Shown here piece by piece: positions 55,656-63,634 of a stretch of DNA of 64,000 bases. Within the stretch, counting starts at the first letter, position 1. Every line of letters starts with the position of its first letter. The notes beneath the pieces were generated by a model. That model did not search any database. It saw only the letters and a list, made by a program, of their open reading frames with translations, and had not been told where the DNA came from. The translations under genes and the position numbers were made by a program. The DNA comes from Micromonospora sp. NBC_01796 (GTDB taxonomy: Bacteria > Actinomycetota > Actinomycetes > Mycobacteriales > Micromonosporaceae), in assembly GCF_035917455.1 (NCBI RefSeq), contig NZ_CP109078.1, forward strand, positions 2,294,001-2,358,000, given 5' to 3'.

Positions 55656-56759
55656 TCACTCGGCGTCGGTCAGGTCGGTGACCGCCTCCAGCACCTCCAC
55701 CACGGGTACGTCGGTGACGAAGGAAACCCGGTGCGGACAGTCCCCGGCACCGGGGCGGGCCGGATAGATCCCCCGGCTGCAGTCGACCCCGCACTCCGGG
55801 CAGTTGATCGTCCAGGAGCCGATCGGCCGGTGCCGGGCCCGCAACGGGGTGGCGCAGTTGATCAGGTTGCCGACCCAGAAGATGCCGACGGTCGGCGTAC
55901 CGACCGCCGCCGCGACGTGCACCGGACCGGTGTCGTTCGCGATCACCACGGCGCAGCCACTGTAGAACCCGAGCAGCCCGCCGAGCGACAACTCCCCGGC
56001 CAGCGACCGCACCGGTACGCGCGCCGCGTCGACCACCTGTCCGGCCAGCTCCCGCTCCTGTGGCGTACCGGTCACGAACACCTCGTACCCGTCGGCGACC
56101 AACCGATCGGCCACCTCGGCGAACCGCTCCGCCGGCCACCGTCGGCGCGGATCACTGGCACCCGGATGCAGGGCGATCCGTGGGCGGCTCGGCTCACCGA
56201 GGAGCGACCGGACCTCGGCCAGGTCCGACGGAGTCACGTGCAGTCGCGGGCTCACCGTCGCCGGGCTCACCCCGACCAGGCCGGCGACCTCCAGGTAGCG
56301 GAAGACCTCGGGCTGGTAGAACACGTACCGCAGCCACCGGTCCAGCTCCGGCGCACCCTCGGCGCGCAGTCCGGCGGTGACCCGGGCACCGAGCCCGGTG
56401 ACGATCGGGTTCGAGTTCCCCCCACCGCCGTGCATCTGGAGGGCCAGGTCGAACCGTTCCTCGCGGGCAGCGGCCAGGAACTCCGCCATCGCGGTCGCGG
56501 AGGGTGCCGGCTCGTCCGGCCCGGCGGTCCGGATCCCCTCGGCCGGCGGCACCACCAGCACCCGGTCCACCGGTCCCGGCCGGTCGGCGAGCAGGCCGAC
56601 GTGCCAGGGTGCCCCGATCAGGACCAGTTCGGCGTCCGGGTAACCGGCCCGCAGGGCCTCCAGGGCGGGCAGCGCGAAAATGAAGTCACCCAGAGCGTTC
56701 GCCCGGAGTACGGCGATCCGCTCGACATCCGGCACCAGGTCCCGTACCCGGCCGATCAT
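55656..56759 (-). CDS. GT9 family (heptosyltransferase-like) glycosyltransferase
   Basis: 367 residues, GT-B fold of LPS heptosyltransferases: RIAVLRANALGDFIFALPAL at the N-terminus (LGD), LVLIGAPWHVGLL, FDLALQMHGGG, and the C-terminal donor site RIALHPGASDPRRRWPAERF, FVTGTPQERELA, VIANDTGPVHVAAAVGTPTV. Six Cys in the last third (INCPECGVDCSRG...GDCPH) resemble a metal site in related actinobacterial proteins. With hldE it suggests transfer of ADP-heptose to a cell-surface glycan or natural product. Last gene of the DUF2231-Hsp20-GT9 run (15-nt gap). Confidence 0.9.
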   Translation of the reverse strand: MIGRVRDLVPDVERIAVLRANALGDFIFALPALEALRAGYPDAELVLIGAPWHVGLLADRPGPVDRVLVVPPAEGIRTAGPDEPAPSATAMAEFLAAAREERFDLALQMHGGGGNSNPIVTGLGARVTAGLRAEGAPELDRWLRYVFYQPEVFRYLEVAGLVGVSPATVSPRLHVTPSDLAEVRSLLGEPSRPRIALHPGASDPRRRWPAERFAEVADRLVADGYEVFVTGTPQERELAGQVVDAARVPVRSLAGELSLGGLLGFYSGCAVVIANDTGPVHVAAAVGTPTVGIFWVGNLINCATPLRARHRPIGSWTINCPECGVDCSRGIYPARPGAGDCPHRVSFVTDVPVVEVLEAVTDLTDAE

Positions 56760-56774
56760 CAGCGCGGACGCCGC

Positions 56775-57464
56775 TCAGCCGAAGTGACGTCGGGCCGGCT
56801 GGCTCGTACCCGCCTCGGGCTGGTGCAGTTCCCGGTCGGCCGCCGGATCGTCGGTGCTCCCGGTCATCCCGCCACCGGAACGGGCCGAACTGCCCGCGGT
56901 CAACGCCGCCTCACCGACCCGGCGGGCGGCCGCACCGGCGGGCAGGGCCGAACTGCCGCCACCCGTCGTCGCACCGGTTGTCGCGGCACCGCTGGTCCCG
57001 GCGGTGGTGGACCGGCTCGACGGGTAGCGCCGGCCGACGGTGATCGTACGGCGACCGGACCGGCCCGCCTTCGGCAACGCCACCGTGAGCAGCCCGTGGT
57101 CCATCACCGCGTCGATCCGGTCCAGGTCGACCTCACCCGGCAGCCGGACCCGGTGCTCGAACGCCCGTACCCGCGAACCGGCACCGGGCATCCCGCTGTC
57201 GGCGTTCACCTCTTCCTCGGACCGGGCCCGTACGCACAGGTCCCGCCCGTCGACCTCGAGCGCCACCTCTTCCGGCGCCACCCCCGGCAGCCGGGCGACC
57301 ACGTACCAGCCGTCGTCGCTGTCCACCAGCTCCACCTCCGGCGGGCCGCCGCCGACACCGGCCAGCGCCGAGTTCACCATCCGGCCCAGCTCGGCGCGGA
57401 ACGCCCGCAGCCCGGTCACCGCCTCCCGGCCACGATCGATCCCGGCCTGCACGGGTTGGCTCAT
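56775..57464 (-). CDS. Hsp20/alpha-crystallin family small heat-shock protein
   Basis: 229 residues. Alpha-crystallin domain about 42-148: GWYVVARLPGVAPEEVALEV, LCVRARSEEE, FEHRVRLPGEVDLDRIDAVM, and GLLTVALPKAG (conserved GxLxxxxPK). The C-terminal about 80 residues are a Gly/Thr/Ser-rich disordered tail much longer than usual. Binds unfolding proteins without ATP. Its start overlaps the DUF2231 stop (ATGA). Confidence 0.9.
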   Translation of the reverse strand: MSQPVQAGIDRGREAVTGLRAFRAELGRMVNSALAGVGGGPPEVELVDSDDGWYVVARLPGVAPEEVALEVDGRDLCVRARSEEEVNADSGMPGAGSRVRAFEHRVRLPGEVDLDRIDAVMDHGLLTVALPKAGRSGRRTITVGRRYPSSRSTTAGTSGAATTGATTGGGSSALPAGAAARRVGEAALTAGSSARSGGGMTGSTDDPAADRELHQPEAGTSQPARRHFG

Positions 57465-57973
57465 CGGGCATCCCCCATCCGGCCCATGCCGTCCGCCGGG
57501 GCCGGACTCAACGAGCTGGAGGCGTTCAGCCCCGCATCCCGGTCGATCCCGACCCCGAGCCGGTCGACCAGTTCACCGCCGAACCAGGCACCGAGTCCGA
57601 CCGCGCCGAGCGCCACCACCTCGATCGCGAAGATGGCGCCACCGGCACCGCGCTGGTCGGCGGTGAGCCGTACGGTCCAGATCGCGGCGAAGAGCAGGAG
57701 CACGGCGATGTTGACCGCCGCGTGACTCAACCCGATCCGCTTGGCCCGGGTGCCGGCCGGGATCGCCAGCAGGTCGACCGCGCCGGCCGCCGCGGCTAGG
57801 ACGCCGCCGATCAACCCGACCAGGATGTTCCAGTACGCCACCTCGCCGAGGTACCTCGGGCCACCGACGATGTCGGCGAAGTCGAAGATCACCGCGGTCA
57901 CGAAGAGCGCCACCGGGAACATGACCAACATCGGGTGCACCGGGTGACCCAGCGACTTGATCCGGCTCTCCAT
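57461..57973 (-). CDS. DUF2231 membrane protein
   Basis: 170 residues from ATG 57971-57973 (GGGAGG 5 nt upstream). Four membrane helices; the family signature is SLGHPVHPMLVMFPVALFVT with two His, which could bind heme or metal, then YWNILVGLIGGVLAAAAGAV, SHAAVNIAVLLLFAAIW and a fourth helix. DUF2231 proteins are predicted membrane electron-transfer or sensor components; role unknown. Coupled to Hsp20 by an ATGA overlap. Confidence 0.88.
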   Translation of the reverse strand: MESRIKSLGHPVHPMLVMFPVALFVTAVIFDFADIVGGPRYLGEVAYWNILVGLIGGVLAAAAGAVDLLAIPAGTRAKRIGLSHAAVNIAVLLLFAAIWTVRLTADQRGAGGAIFAIEVVALGAVGLGAWFGGELVDRLGVGIDRDAGLNASSSLSPAPADGMGRMGDAR

Positions 57974-58099
57974 GGACGCCTCCCAGCTCCGCGGGCTGTC
58001 CCGCGCTGGGCCCGTACCCGGCTGTGACCTGGACAAACCCGATCGTTGCCGGATATCCGGCCGGTCCGGGGCACGCCCAGCGCGTCCTCGCGACGCGCC

Positions 58100-58132
58100 G
58101 CCCGACCGGTGGCGGGATGCCACCGGCCGGGC
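58100..58132 (-). terminator. Hairpin terminator after PIG-L gene
   Basis: Arms GCCCGaCCGGTGGC (58100-58113) and GCCACCGGcCGGGC (58119-58132): 13 pairs with one A/C mismatch and a 5-nt loop, 49 nt past the stop on the minus strand. Confidence 0.75.
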
Positions 58133-58181
58133 AGGCTGTCAGGCTGCGCCCTCGGCACCGGTCACGGTCGTTCCCGGCGGA

Positions 58182-59915
58182 TCAGGACAGTGACGACCAG
58201 CCGCTCTCGGCGGGCCAGGACCGGTACGCGAGCGCCCCCGCCCGAGCGGCGAACACCTGTGGCCCGGTACCGGTGACCACAACCGCCGGGGTTTCGACGG
58301 TCCCGCCGAGGCTGGTCCAGGCCCCGGGCACGCTGTCGGCCCCGAGTTGGGCGACGGACACCCCGGAGGCGGCGTCGCGCGCGAAGGCGTACATCTGGTT
58401 GCCGTGCACGACGGTGGCGAGTTGCCCGACGCCACCGGGACCGGGCGCGGCCACCGGCGGCAGCCAACCGCCGCCGGGCGAGGCCTGGACGCTGACCGCG
58501 ACGTCGGTACCGCCCCCGCGGCGGTAGACGACCCGGACCCGTCCGTCGGCACCGACCACCGCGCTCGGCGCGCTCGCCGGGACCATCGACGGCAGGACCT
58601 CGTTGCGGATCAGCGGGCCGTTCGGTACCGACTGGTACCAGTGCAGGACCTTGGCCCGGGTGGCGGCGAACACCTCGAGACAACCGGTCGGATTCAGTAC
58701 GGCGCTGATCCCGTCCTGTACGTCGGTGCCACCCAGGTCGACCCAGGCACCCCAGCCGTCGCCGGGTGCGGGTTGGGACTTCACGCTGACCCCGCCACCG
58801 CCGTTCTTGACGAACAGGCACAGCCGCCCGTCGGCGTGCCGGGCGGCGGTCGGCGCGCCCATCTGGTTCGCGTTCGGCAGGGCCGCGTTGTGGTTGCCCA
58901 GGTCGGCCCAGGCGCTCGACCACGCGCTGTTCACGGCGGTCTGCCAGAGGACCACGATCCGGTGGTCCGACAGGCGCCGGGCGAACAGCTCCATCCGGCC
59001 GTCCACGTTGTGACCGACGGTGAGGGTCGGCGCCAGGGGGCCGCCCGCGTTGGCCAGGAAAACCGGCTGCGACCAGCCCCCGCCGGCGAGCTGCCACCAG
59101 GTGAACACCTGGCCCTGCCGGACGGTGAACACCTGCAACCGGCCGTCGGCGTTGCGCCCGATCCAGGTCGTACCCCGGGGCCACCGGTAGACCATCCGCT
59201 CGGTCCAACCGAGCGTCGCGGCGGCCGGGTCGTAGACCCGGTAGGCGTCGAAGGCGGCCAGCTTCCGGGTCGCCTGGTCGGGCGGCAGGTTCATCGGCAG
59301 TGACCCGATGCTGTACGCGCGGTACGACGTCACCGGAACCTGCGTCACCGCCTCCGTGACGAGTCGGGCCGTGGTCACGTGATCGCCGTGATCCGGTGGC
59401 GAGTACCGGGATTCCGGCAGCGGGTCGAGCGTCCGCACCTCGCCTATCGGGTAGAAGGCGACCAGGCCGGCGATCAGCGCCACCACGTCCGCCCTGTTGT
59501 ACGTGTACTGGGGCACCCCCGCTCCCCCGTCGGGGATGACGGTCCGGTGCGGGGTGCCCGCGTACAGGTCGTCGAGCTCGCCGTCCCGCAGCCCGACGAA
59601 GATCAGGTGTACGCGCGCACCCTTCAGCATGTACCGCTCGATCTGCCTCCCGTTGATGCTGATCACGTCGTGGTTCCACTCGGCCTGGTTCCCGGCCGGT
59701 GTGACCCCGGCCATCACCGCGTGCGCGTCCTGGATGCCGCGTTGCCGGTTGCGGGCCCGCTCCCCCTCCTCGGTGCCGAGGCCGGAGAGCTGACCGGCGG
59801 TCAGGAAGGCGGTGATCGTGGCGGTGCCGGAGCGGATCGTGTCGGCCAGGTCCGTACTGAGGAACAGCAGATCGTCGTCCTCGTGGGCGACCACGTGCAG
59901 GATCGGATCGGACAT
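58182..59915 (-). CDS. PIG-L family deacetylase fused to PLL-like beta-propeller
   Basis: 577 residues. N-terminal PIG-L domain (about 1-200): zinc-site HVVAHEDDDLLFLSTDL (AHxDD) and the later SPPDHGDH His; N-acetyl sugar deacetylase expected. C-terminal region (about 225-577) has six or seven repeats of about 50 residues with the pattern (R/N)ADGRLxxF then Gly/Trp (NADGRLQVFTV, VDGRMELFARR, ADGRLCLFVKN, ADGRVRVVYRR), a PLL/lectin-like propeller probably binding glycans. No signal peptide is visible. Targets unknown. Transcribed alone. Confidence 0.85.
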   Translation of the reverse strand: MSDPILHVVAHEDDDLLFLSTDLADTIRSGTATITAFLTAGQLSGLGTEEGERARNRQRGIQDAHAVMAGVTPAGNQAEWNHDVISINGRQIERYMLKGARVHLIFVGLRDGELDDLYAGTPHRTVIPDGGAGVPQYTYNRADVVALIAGLVAFYPIGEVRTLDPLPESRYSPPDHGDHVTTARLVTEAVTQVPVTSYRAYSIGSLPMNLPPDQATRKLAAFDAYRVYDPAAATLGWTERMVYRWPRGTTWIGRNADGRLQVFTVRQGQVFTWWQLAGGGWSQPVFLANAGGPLAPTLTVGHNVDGRMELFARRLSDHRIVVLWQTAVNSAWSSAWADLGNHNAALPNANQMGAPTAARHADGRLCLFVKNGGGGVSVKSQPAPGDGWGAWVDLGGTDVQDGISAVLNPTGCLEVFAATRAKVLHWYQSVPNGPLIRNEVLPSMVPASAPSAVVGADGRVRVVYRRGGGTDVAVSVQASPGGGWLPPVAAPGPGGVGQLATVVHGNQMYAFARDAASGVSVAQLGADSVPGAWTSLGGTVETPAVVVTGTGPQVFAARAGALAYRSWPAESGWSSLS

Positions 59916-60207
59916 GGATCTCCTAGGGGTGCTGAGGGGTGAGTGGAGGGCGAGCGTCGCTACCGGTCGTGACGGATGTGAAACGGTCCCGGTATCTCCC
60001 GGTGGACCGGCGGGCCCTCGCCCACGGGTGTCGTCGTACCCGCGCCGCTGCAGCGGCGCGGATGATCATGTTAACGACGAGCCCCGACAGTCGACATTGG
60101 ACGGCTGGCCATGCCGCGATGCCTTACCCGACACCGTAAAGCGCGCCGTCCACCCTCATCCGACGACTGGAACCGGACCGGCCGGTACGGGCGGCGCTGG
60201 GCGTGGA
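59916..60207. other. 292-nt intergenic region with perfect 22-bp palindrome
   Basis: No gene seen. At 60040-60061 is a perfect palindrome (core CGCGCCGCTGCAGCGGCGCG), enclosed by outer arms TCGTCGT (60031-60037) and ACGACGA (60074-60080). It lies 147 nt past the arsO-like stop (minus) and may terminate it. Confidence 0.6.
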
Positions 60208-61641
60208 TCAGCCGCAGCAGCCACCGGTGGACTCGGTGGGGGTACCGATGGCGACCAGCGGCAGGGGGGTGACCGACAGCCCGCCGGTGAGGCCGGTGGC
60301 CAGTCCCCGCCCTGCGCGTTCGGGCGCCGGGGTGGGGCCGCAGCAGGCACCCGACCGGGCCGTGGTCGGGTCGTCGGCGAAGGCCAGGTCGCTGGAGCAG
60401 ACTCCGGTCTCCGGCAGTTGGAGTCGGACGTCCCGGGCGGCCTCCCAGTCTCCGGCGAGGGCGGCGACGACCGACCGGACCTGTTCGTAGCCGGTGGCCA
60501 TGAGGAAGGTGGGTGCGCGGCCGTAGCTCTTCATACCGACGGTGTAGAAGCCGGGCTCGGGGTGGGCGAGGTCGTCGGCGCCGTGTGGTGGGACGGTGCC
60601 GCAGGAGTGCTGGTTCGGGTCGATCAGCGGAGCGAGCGCACGGGGCGACTCCATGATCGGGTCGAGATCGAGGCGCAGTTCGGTGCTGATCGTGTGGTCG
60701 GGGCGGAACCCGGTGGCGGCCACGATCCGATCCACCGTCACCGCCCGTCGACCGCCGGCGGCGTCGAGGGCCACCACCTCCACCCCGCCCTCCGTGACCC
60801 GCACATCGTGTACGGAGAACCCGGTGAGCAGCGTGATCCGGCCCGCTTCGACGTGGGCGTGGAGTCGGGTTCCGAGAGCGCCCCGTGCGGGTAGCGCGTC
60901 GTTGTCGCCGCCGCCGTAGACCCGGGAGGCGTTCGCGGCACGGATCGCCCAGTACACAGTGGTGCCCGGTTCCCGGGCGGCGAGGTCGGCAAGGTTCAGC
61001 AGGGTGTTCGCGGCGGAGTGCCCGGCACCGACGACGAGTACCCGGGCACCGGCGAAACGGTCCCGGTCCGCGCCGAGCACGTCCGGCAGCGCCTGCTCGA
61101 TCACCCCTGGGGTGTCGGTTTCGCCGTGTGCCGGTAGTCCGTTGGCGCCGAGGACGTTGGGCGTGGCCCAGGTGCCCGAGGCGTCGATCACCGCGCGGGC
61201 GAGGATCTCCGCACCGGTGGCGAGCCGGATCACAAACGGGGTCTCCTCCCGGCCTCGGGAGCGGACCCGGTCGAGGCCGACCCGGCTGATCGCGACGACC
61301 CGGGCGTCGTAGCGCAGGTGGGGGGCGATCGCCGGGAGCTTCGCCAGCGGTTGCAGGTAGCTGTCGACGAGTTCCGCACCGGTCGGGAGCAGTTCCGGGT
61401 CGGGTGCGGTCCAACCGGCGGCGTCGAGGAGCCGTCGTGCGGCGGTGTCGATGTCGTACCGCCACGGGCTGAACACCCGGACGTGCCCCCATCGGGCGAC
61501 CGAGGCGGCAGCCTGCGGGCCGGCTTCCAGGACCACGAAGTCCAGGCCGCGTTCGGCGAGGTGCGCGGCGGCGGCCAGACCGACCGGGCCGGCGCCGATC
61601 ACCGCGACCGGCAGGGTGGTATCGGTATTGCTGGCACTCAT
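60208..61641 (-). CDS. arsO: Flavin-dependent monooxygenase of arsenic islands (ArsO-like)
   Basis: 477 residues. Two-dinucleotide-binding flavoprotein: FAD motif VAVIGAGPVGLAAAAHL, NADPH motif VLVVGAGHSAANTLLN, and IVAATGFRPD. C-terminal about 90 residues carry VCSSDLAFADD and two Cys pairs, GACCGP and the terminal GGCCG, suited to binding As(III) or a thiol-disulfide function. Genes of this shape sit in actinobacterial ars islands and are named arsO; the reaction is not established. An ArsR-like site lies 16 nt upstream. arsN lies 72 nt upstream on the same strand. Confidence 0.8.
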   Translation of the reverse strand: MSASNTDTTLPVAVIGAGPVGLAAAAHLAERGLDFVVLEAGPQAAASVARWGHVRVFSPWRYDIDTAARRLLDAAGWTAPDPELLPTGAELVDSYLQPLAKLPAIAPHLRYDARVVAISRVGLDRVRSRGREETPFVIRLATGAEILARAVIDASGTWATPNVLGANGLPAHGETDTPGVIEQALPDVLGADRDRFAGARVLVVGAGHSAANTLLNLADLAAREPGTTVYWAIRAANASRVYGGGDNDALPARGALGTRLHAHVEAGRITLLTGFSVHDVRVTEGGVEVVALDAAGGRRAVTVDRIVAATGFRPDHTISTELRLDLDPIMESPRALAPLIDPNQHSCGTVPPHGADDLAHPEPGFYTVGMKSYGRAPTFLMATGYEQVRSVVAALAGDWEAARDVRLQLPETGVCSSDLAFADDPTTARSGACCGPTPAPERAGRGLATGLTGGLSVTPLPLVAIGTPTESTGGCCG

Positions 61642-61656
61642 TCCGAACTCCTTGTC

Positions 61657-61682
61657 TCGACGTTTCTCAAAATAAGAGGTTG
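61657..61682. promoter_or_regulatory. Candidate ArsR site upstream of arsO
   Basis: 26-nt element with GACGTTTCTC, a CTC-N7-GAG dyad and terminal GTTG, matching 17 of 26 positions with 62309-62334. Lies between arsN and arsO; ArsR control is inferred. Confidence 0.5.
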
Positions 61683-61713
61683 GACTGATCCGCGGCCCCG
61701 ATGGGCCTCGCGG

Positions 61714-62274
61714 TCAGCCGATGGTGGCGCTGCGTCGTTCGATCAACACCACGTCACGCCAGGCACCGTGATGCCGCCCGACGCGTTCCCTGGTGCCGAC
61801 GATCCGGAACCCGACCCGCCGGTGCAGCGCGAGGCTGGCGGTGTTCTCCGGGAAGACCCCGGACTGGATGGTCCAGATCCCGGCGACCTCGGTCGAGGCG
61901 ATCAGGGTGTCGAGCAGGACCCGACCCACTCCCCGCCCACGGGCCGCGGGGTCGACGTAGACGGAGTGCTCGACCACTCCGGCGTACACCGGGCGGGCGG
62001 AGACGGCCGACACCGCGACCCAGCCGAGCACCTTCCCGGTGGCCGCGTCGGTCGCGACGTACCGGTGTTCAGGTAGCCGGGCGGCATGGAAGGTCGCCCA
62101 GTCGGGGGCGGTGACCTCGAAGCTGGCCTGGCCGCCGTCGAGGCCCGCCTGGTAGATCGCCAGCACCAGGTCCGCGTCGGCGGGAACCAGCGGGCGTACG
62201 CGCAGCGGCCGGCTGCCGGTCGGCTCCGTAGCGCGATCCGGCATGTCCGCTGATGTCGCACGCGTCTGGTGCAC
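61714..62274 (-). CDS. arsN: ArsN-like GNAT N-acetyltransferase
   Basis: 186 residues from GTG 62272-62274 (AGAGGA 6 nt upstream); an ATG 30 nt further in is an alternative. GNAT fold of the phosphinothricin/arsinothricin acetyltransferase group: LVPADADLVLAIYQAGLDGG, ASFEVTAPDWATF, EHSVYVDPAARGRGVGRVLL with the acetyl-CoA loop RGRGVG, and SLALHRRVGFRIVGTRERVG. In ars islands such enzymes (ArsN1) acetylate arsinothricin, an organoarsenical antibiotic. First gene of the arsN-arsO unit, divergent from arsR. Confidence 0.85.
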   Translation of the reverse strand: MHQTRATSADMPDRATEPTGSRPLRVRPLVPADADLVLAIYQAGLDGGQASFEVTAPDWATFHAARLPEHRYVATDAATGKVLGWVAVSAVSARPVYAGVVEHSVYVDPAARGRGVGRVLLDTLIASTEVAGIWTIQSGVFPENTASLALHRRVGFRIVGTRERVGRHHGAWRDVVLIERRSATIG

Positions 62275-62308
62275 GGCACGTCCTCTGTACGGGTGGCGGT
62301 CTGCTGTC

Positions 62309-62334
62309 TTGACGTTGCTCTAATCAGAGAGTTG
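62309..62334. promoter_or_regulatory. Candidate ArsR operator between arsN and arsR
   Basis: Contains GACGTTGCTC and the dyad CTCTAA/TCAGAG (one mismatch), with terminal GTTG; shares its layout with 61657-61682. TTGACG at 62309 may be a -35. Position in the 92-nt divergent gap fits an ArsR auto-operator. Confidence 0.55.
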
Positions 62335-62366
62335 CACGCTGTTTCGAGATCTGTCAACCTAGAGGC

Positions 62367-62744
62367 ATGTCGAAGCAGTCGGCGTCCCTCAACCTCACCG
62401 ACCTCAACGCCGGCGCGCCCTGCTGCGCGCCGATCAGCGAGCAGCGGATCCCGGCCGAGACCGCCGCCGTACTCGCTCCCGCCTTCAAAGCCCTCGGTGA
62501 CCCGGTACGGCTCCAGTTGATGTCGATGATCGCCTCAGCGCCGTCCGGTGAGATCTGCGTCTGCGACCTCACCCCGGCCTTCGACCTGACCGGCCCCACC
62601 ATCTCGCATCACCTGAAGACCCTCCGGGACACCGGCCTGGTCGACGCCGAACGGCGTGGCACCTGGGTCTACTACCGGGCCCGGCCCGGCATCATGCGGC
62701 AACTCGCGAGCCTCCTCGCGATCGAGGCCCCCGCGTCGGTGTAG
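62367..62744 (+). CDS. arsR: ArsR family As(III)-responsive repressor
   Basis: 125 residues, winged helix-turn-helix: FKALGDPVRLQLMSMIA, recognition helix LTGPTISHHLKTLRDTGLV, wing RRGTWVYYRA. Cys19-Cys20 near the N-terminus and Cys64/Cys66 in ICVCDL give the Corynebacterium-type As(III) site (CgArsR-like Cys15/16/55 arrangement) rather than the E. coli type. Releases DNA on binding arsenite. Divergent from arsN; followed by aqpS after 104 nt. Confidence 0.92.
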   Translation: MSKQSASLNLTDLNAGAPCCAPISEQRIPAETAAVLAPAFKALGDPVRLQLMSMIASAPSGEICVCDLTPAFDLTGPTISHHLKTLRDTGLVDAERRGTWVYYRARPGIMRQLASLLAIEAPASV

Positions 62745-62848
62745 GGAGTGGGCGGGACGGCCCACGGCAGCGGCGCTTCTCATCGACGGTGGGCCCGGAT
62801 CCGGACCGGTCAAGCCCGCCGACCCCTCGGAACCGGAGCACCACCCCG

Positions 62849-63634
62849 ATGACCACCGAAGCACCCTGGCGGCGACTCGTCGCCGAATTCCTCGGCACCG
62901 CACTGCTCGTCACCGCCGTCGTCGGCTCCGGAATCATGGCCACCACCCTGTCGCCCGACGACATCGGCCTACAACTGCTGGAAAACTCCGTCGCTACCGC
63001 CCTCGCCCTGGGCGCGCTCATCCTGATCTTCGGGCCGGTGTCCGGGGCGCACTTCAACCCCGTCGTCTCCGCCGCCGACTGGTTCCTCGGCCGGCGCACC
63101 CGGACCGGCCTCACCGCCCGGGAACTGGGCGGTTACGTCGCCGCCCAGAGCGCGGGCGCCATCGGTGGCTCGATCCTGGCCAACCTGATGTTCGCGCTGC
63201 CCGCCGTCGAGTGGTCCACCAGGGAACGGTCCGCCGGGCACCTGTGGCTCGGCGAGGTGATCGCCACCGCCGGGCTCATCCTGCTGGTCTTCGCCCTCGC
63301 CCGCTCCGGCCGCTCCGCGGTCGCACCGGCAGCGGTCGGCGCCTACATCGGCGCCGCCTACTGGTTCACCTCGTCCACGTCGTTCGCCAACCCAGCCGTC
63401 ACCCTCGGTCGGGCGTTCACCGACACCTTCGCGGGCATCAGTCCCACGTCGGTGCCCGGATTCGTCCTCGCCCAACTCGGCGGCCTCCTCCTCGGCGTCG
63501 CCCTCCTCCTCGCCCTGTACCCGCGCGGCGGTCAGGCCGCCGACCAGGTGCTTGTCCCGCACACACCCGCCAGCAGTCCAGCCACCGGCAGTGCGGCCGG
63601 AGGCCCTGAAGCCGAAGGAAGACAACAGCAATGA
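62849..63634 (+). CDS. aqpS: Aquaglyceroporin-type arsenite channel (AqpS-like)
   Basis: 261 residues from ATG 62849, MIP fold with six helices. First half-helix motif is NPV (GAHFNPVVSAADW) in place of NPA; the second is canonical (SFANPAVTLGRAF). The C-terminal about 30 residues are Pro/Gly/Gln-rich. In ars operons lacking arsB, such channels let arsenite from arsenate reduction flow out. Its stop overlaps arsC (ATGA), supporting the paired ArsC-AqpS role. Confidence 0.88.
   Translation: MTTEAPWRRLVAEFLGTALLVTAVVGSGIMATTLSPDDIGLQLLENSVATALALGALILIFGPVSGAHFNPVVSAADWFLGRRTRTGLTARELGGYVAAQSAGAIGGSILANLMFALPAVEWSTRERSAGHLWLGEVIATAGLILLVFALARSGRSAVAPAAVGAYIGAAYWFTSSTSFANPAVTLGRAFTDTFAGISPTSVPGFVLAQLGGLLLGVALLLALYPRGGQAADQVLVPHTPASSPATGSAAGGPEAEGRQQQ

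Noticed and set aside
60071-61492. 473-codon open frame on the same strand as arsO in another frame
   Set aside because: Arg/Pro/Gly-rich shadow; the arsO frame carries FAD and NADPH motifs.
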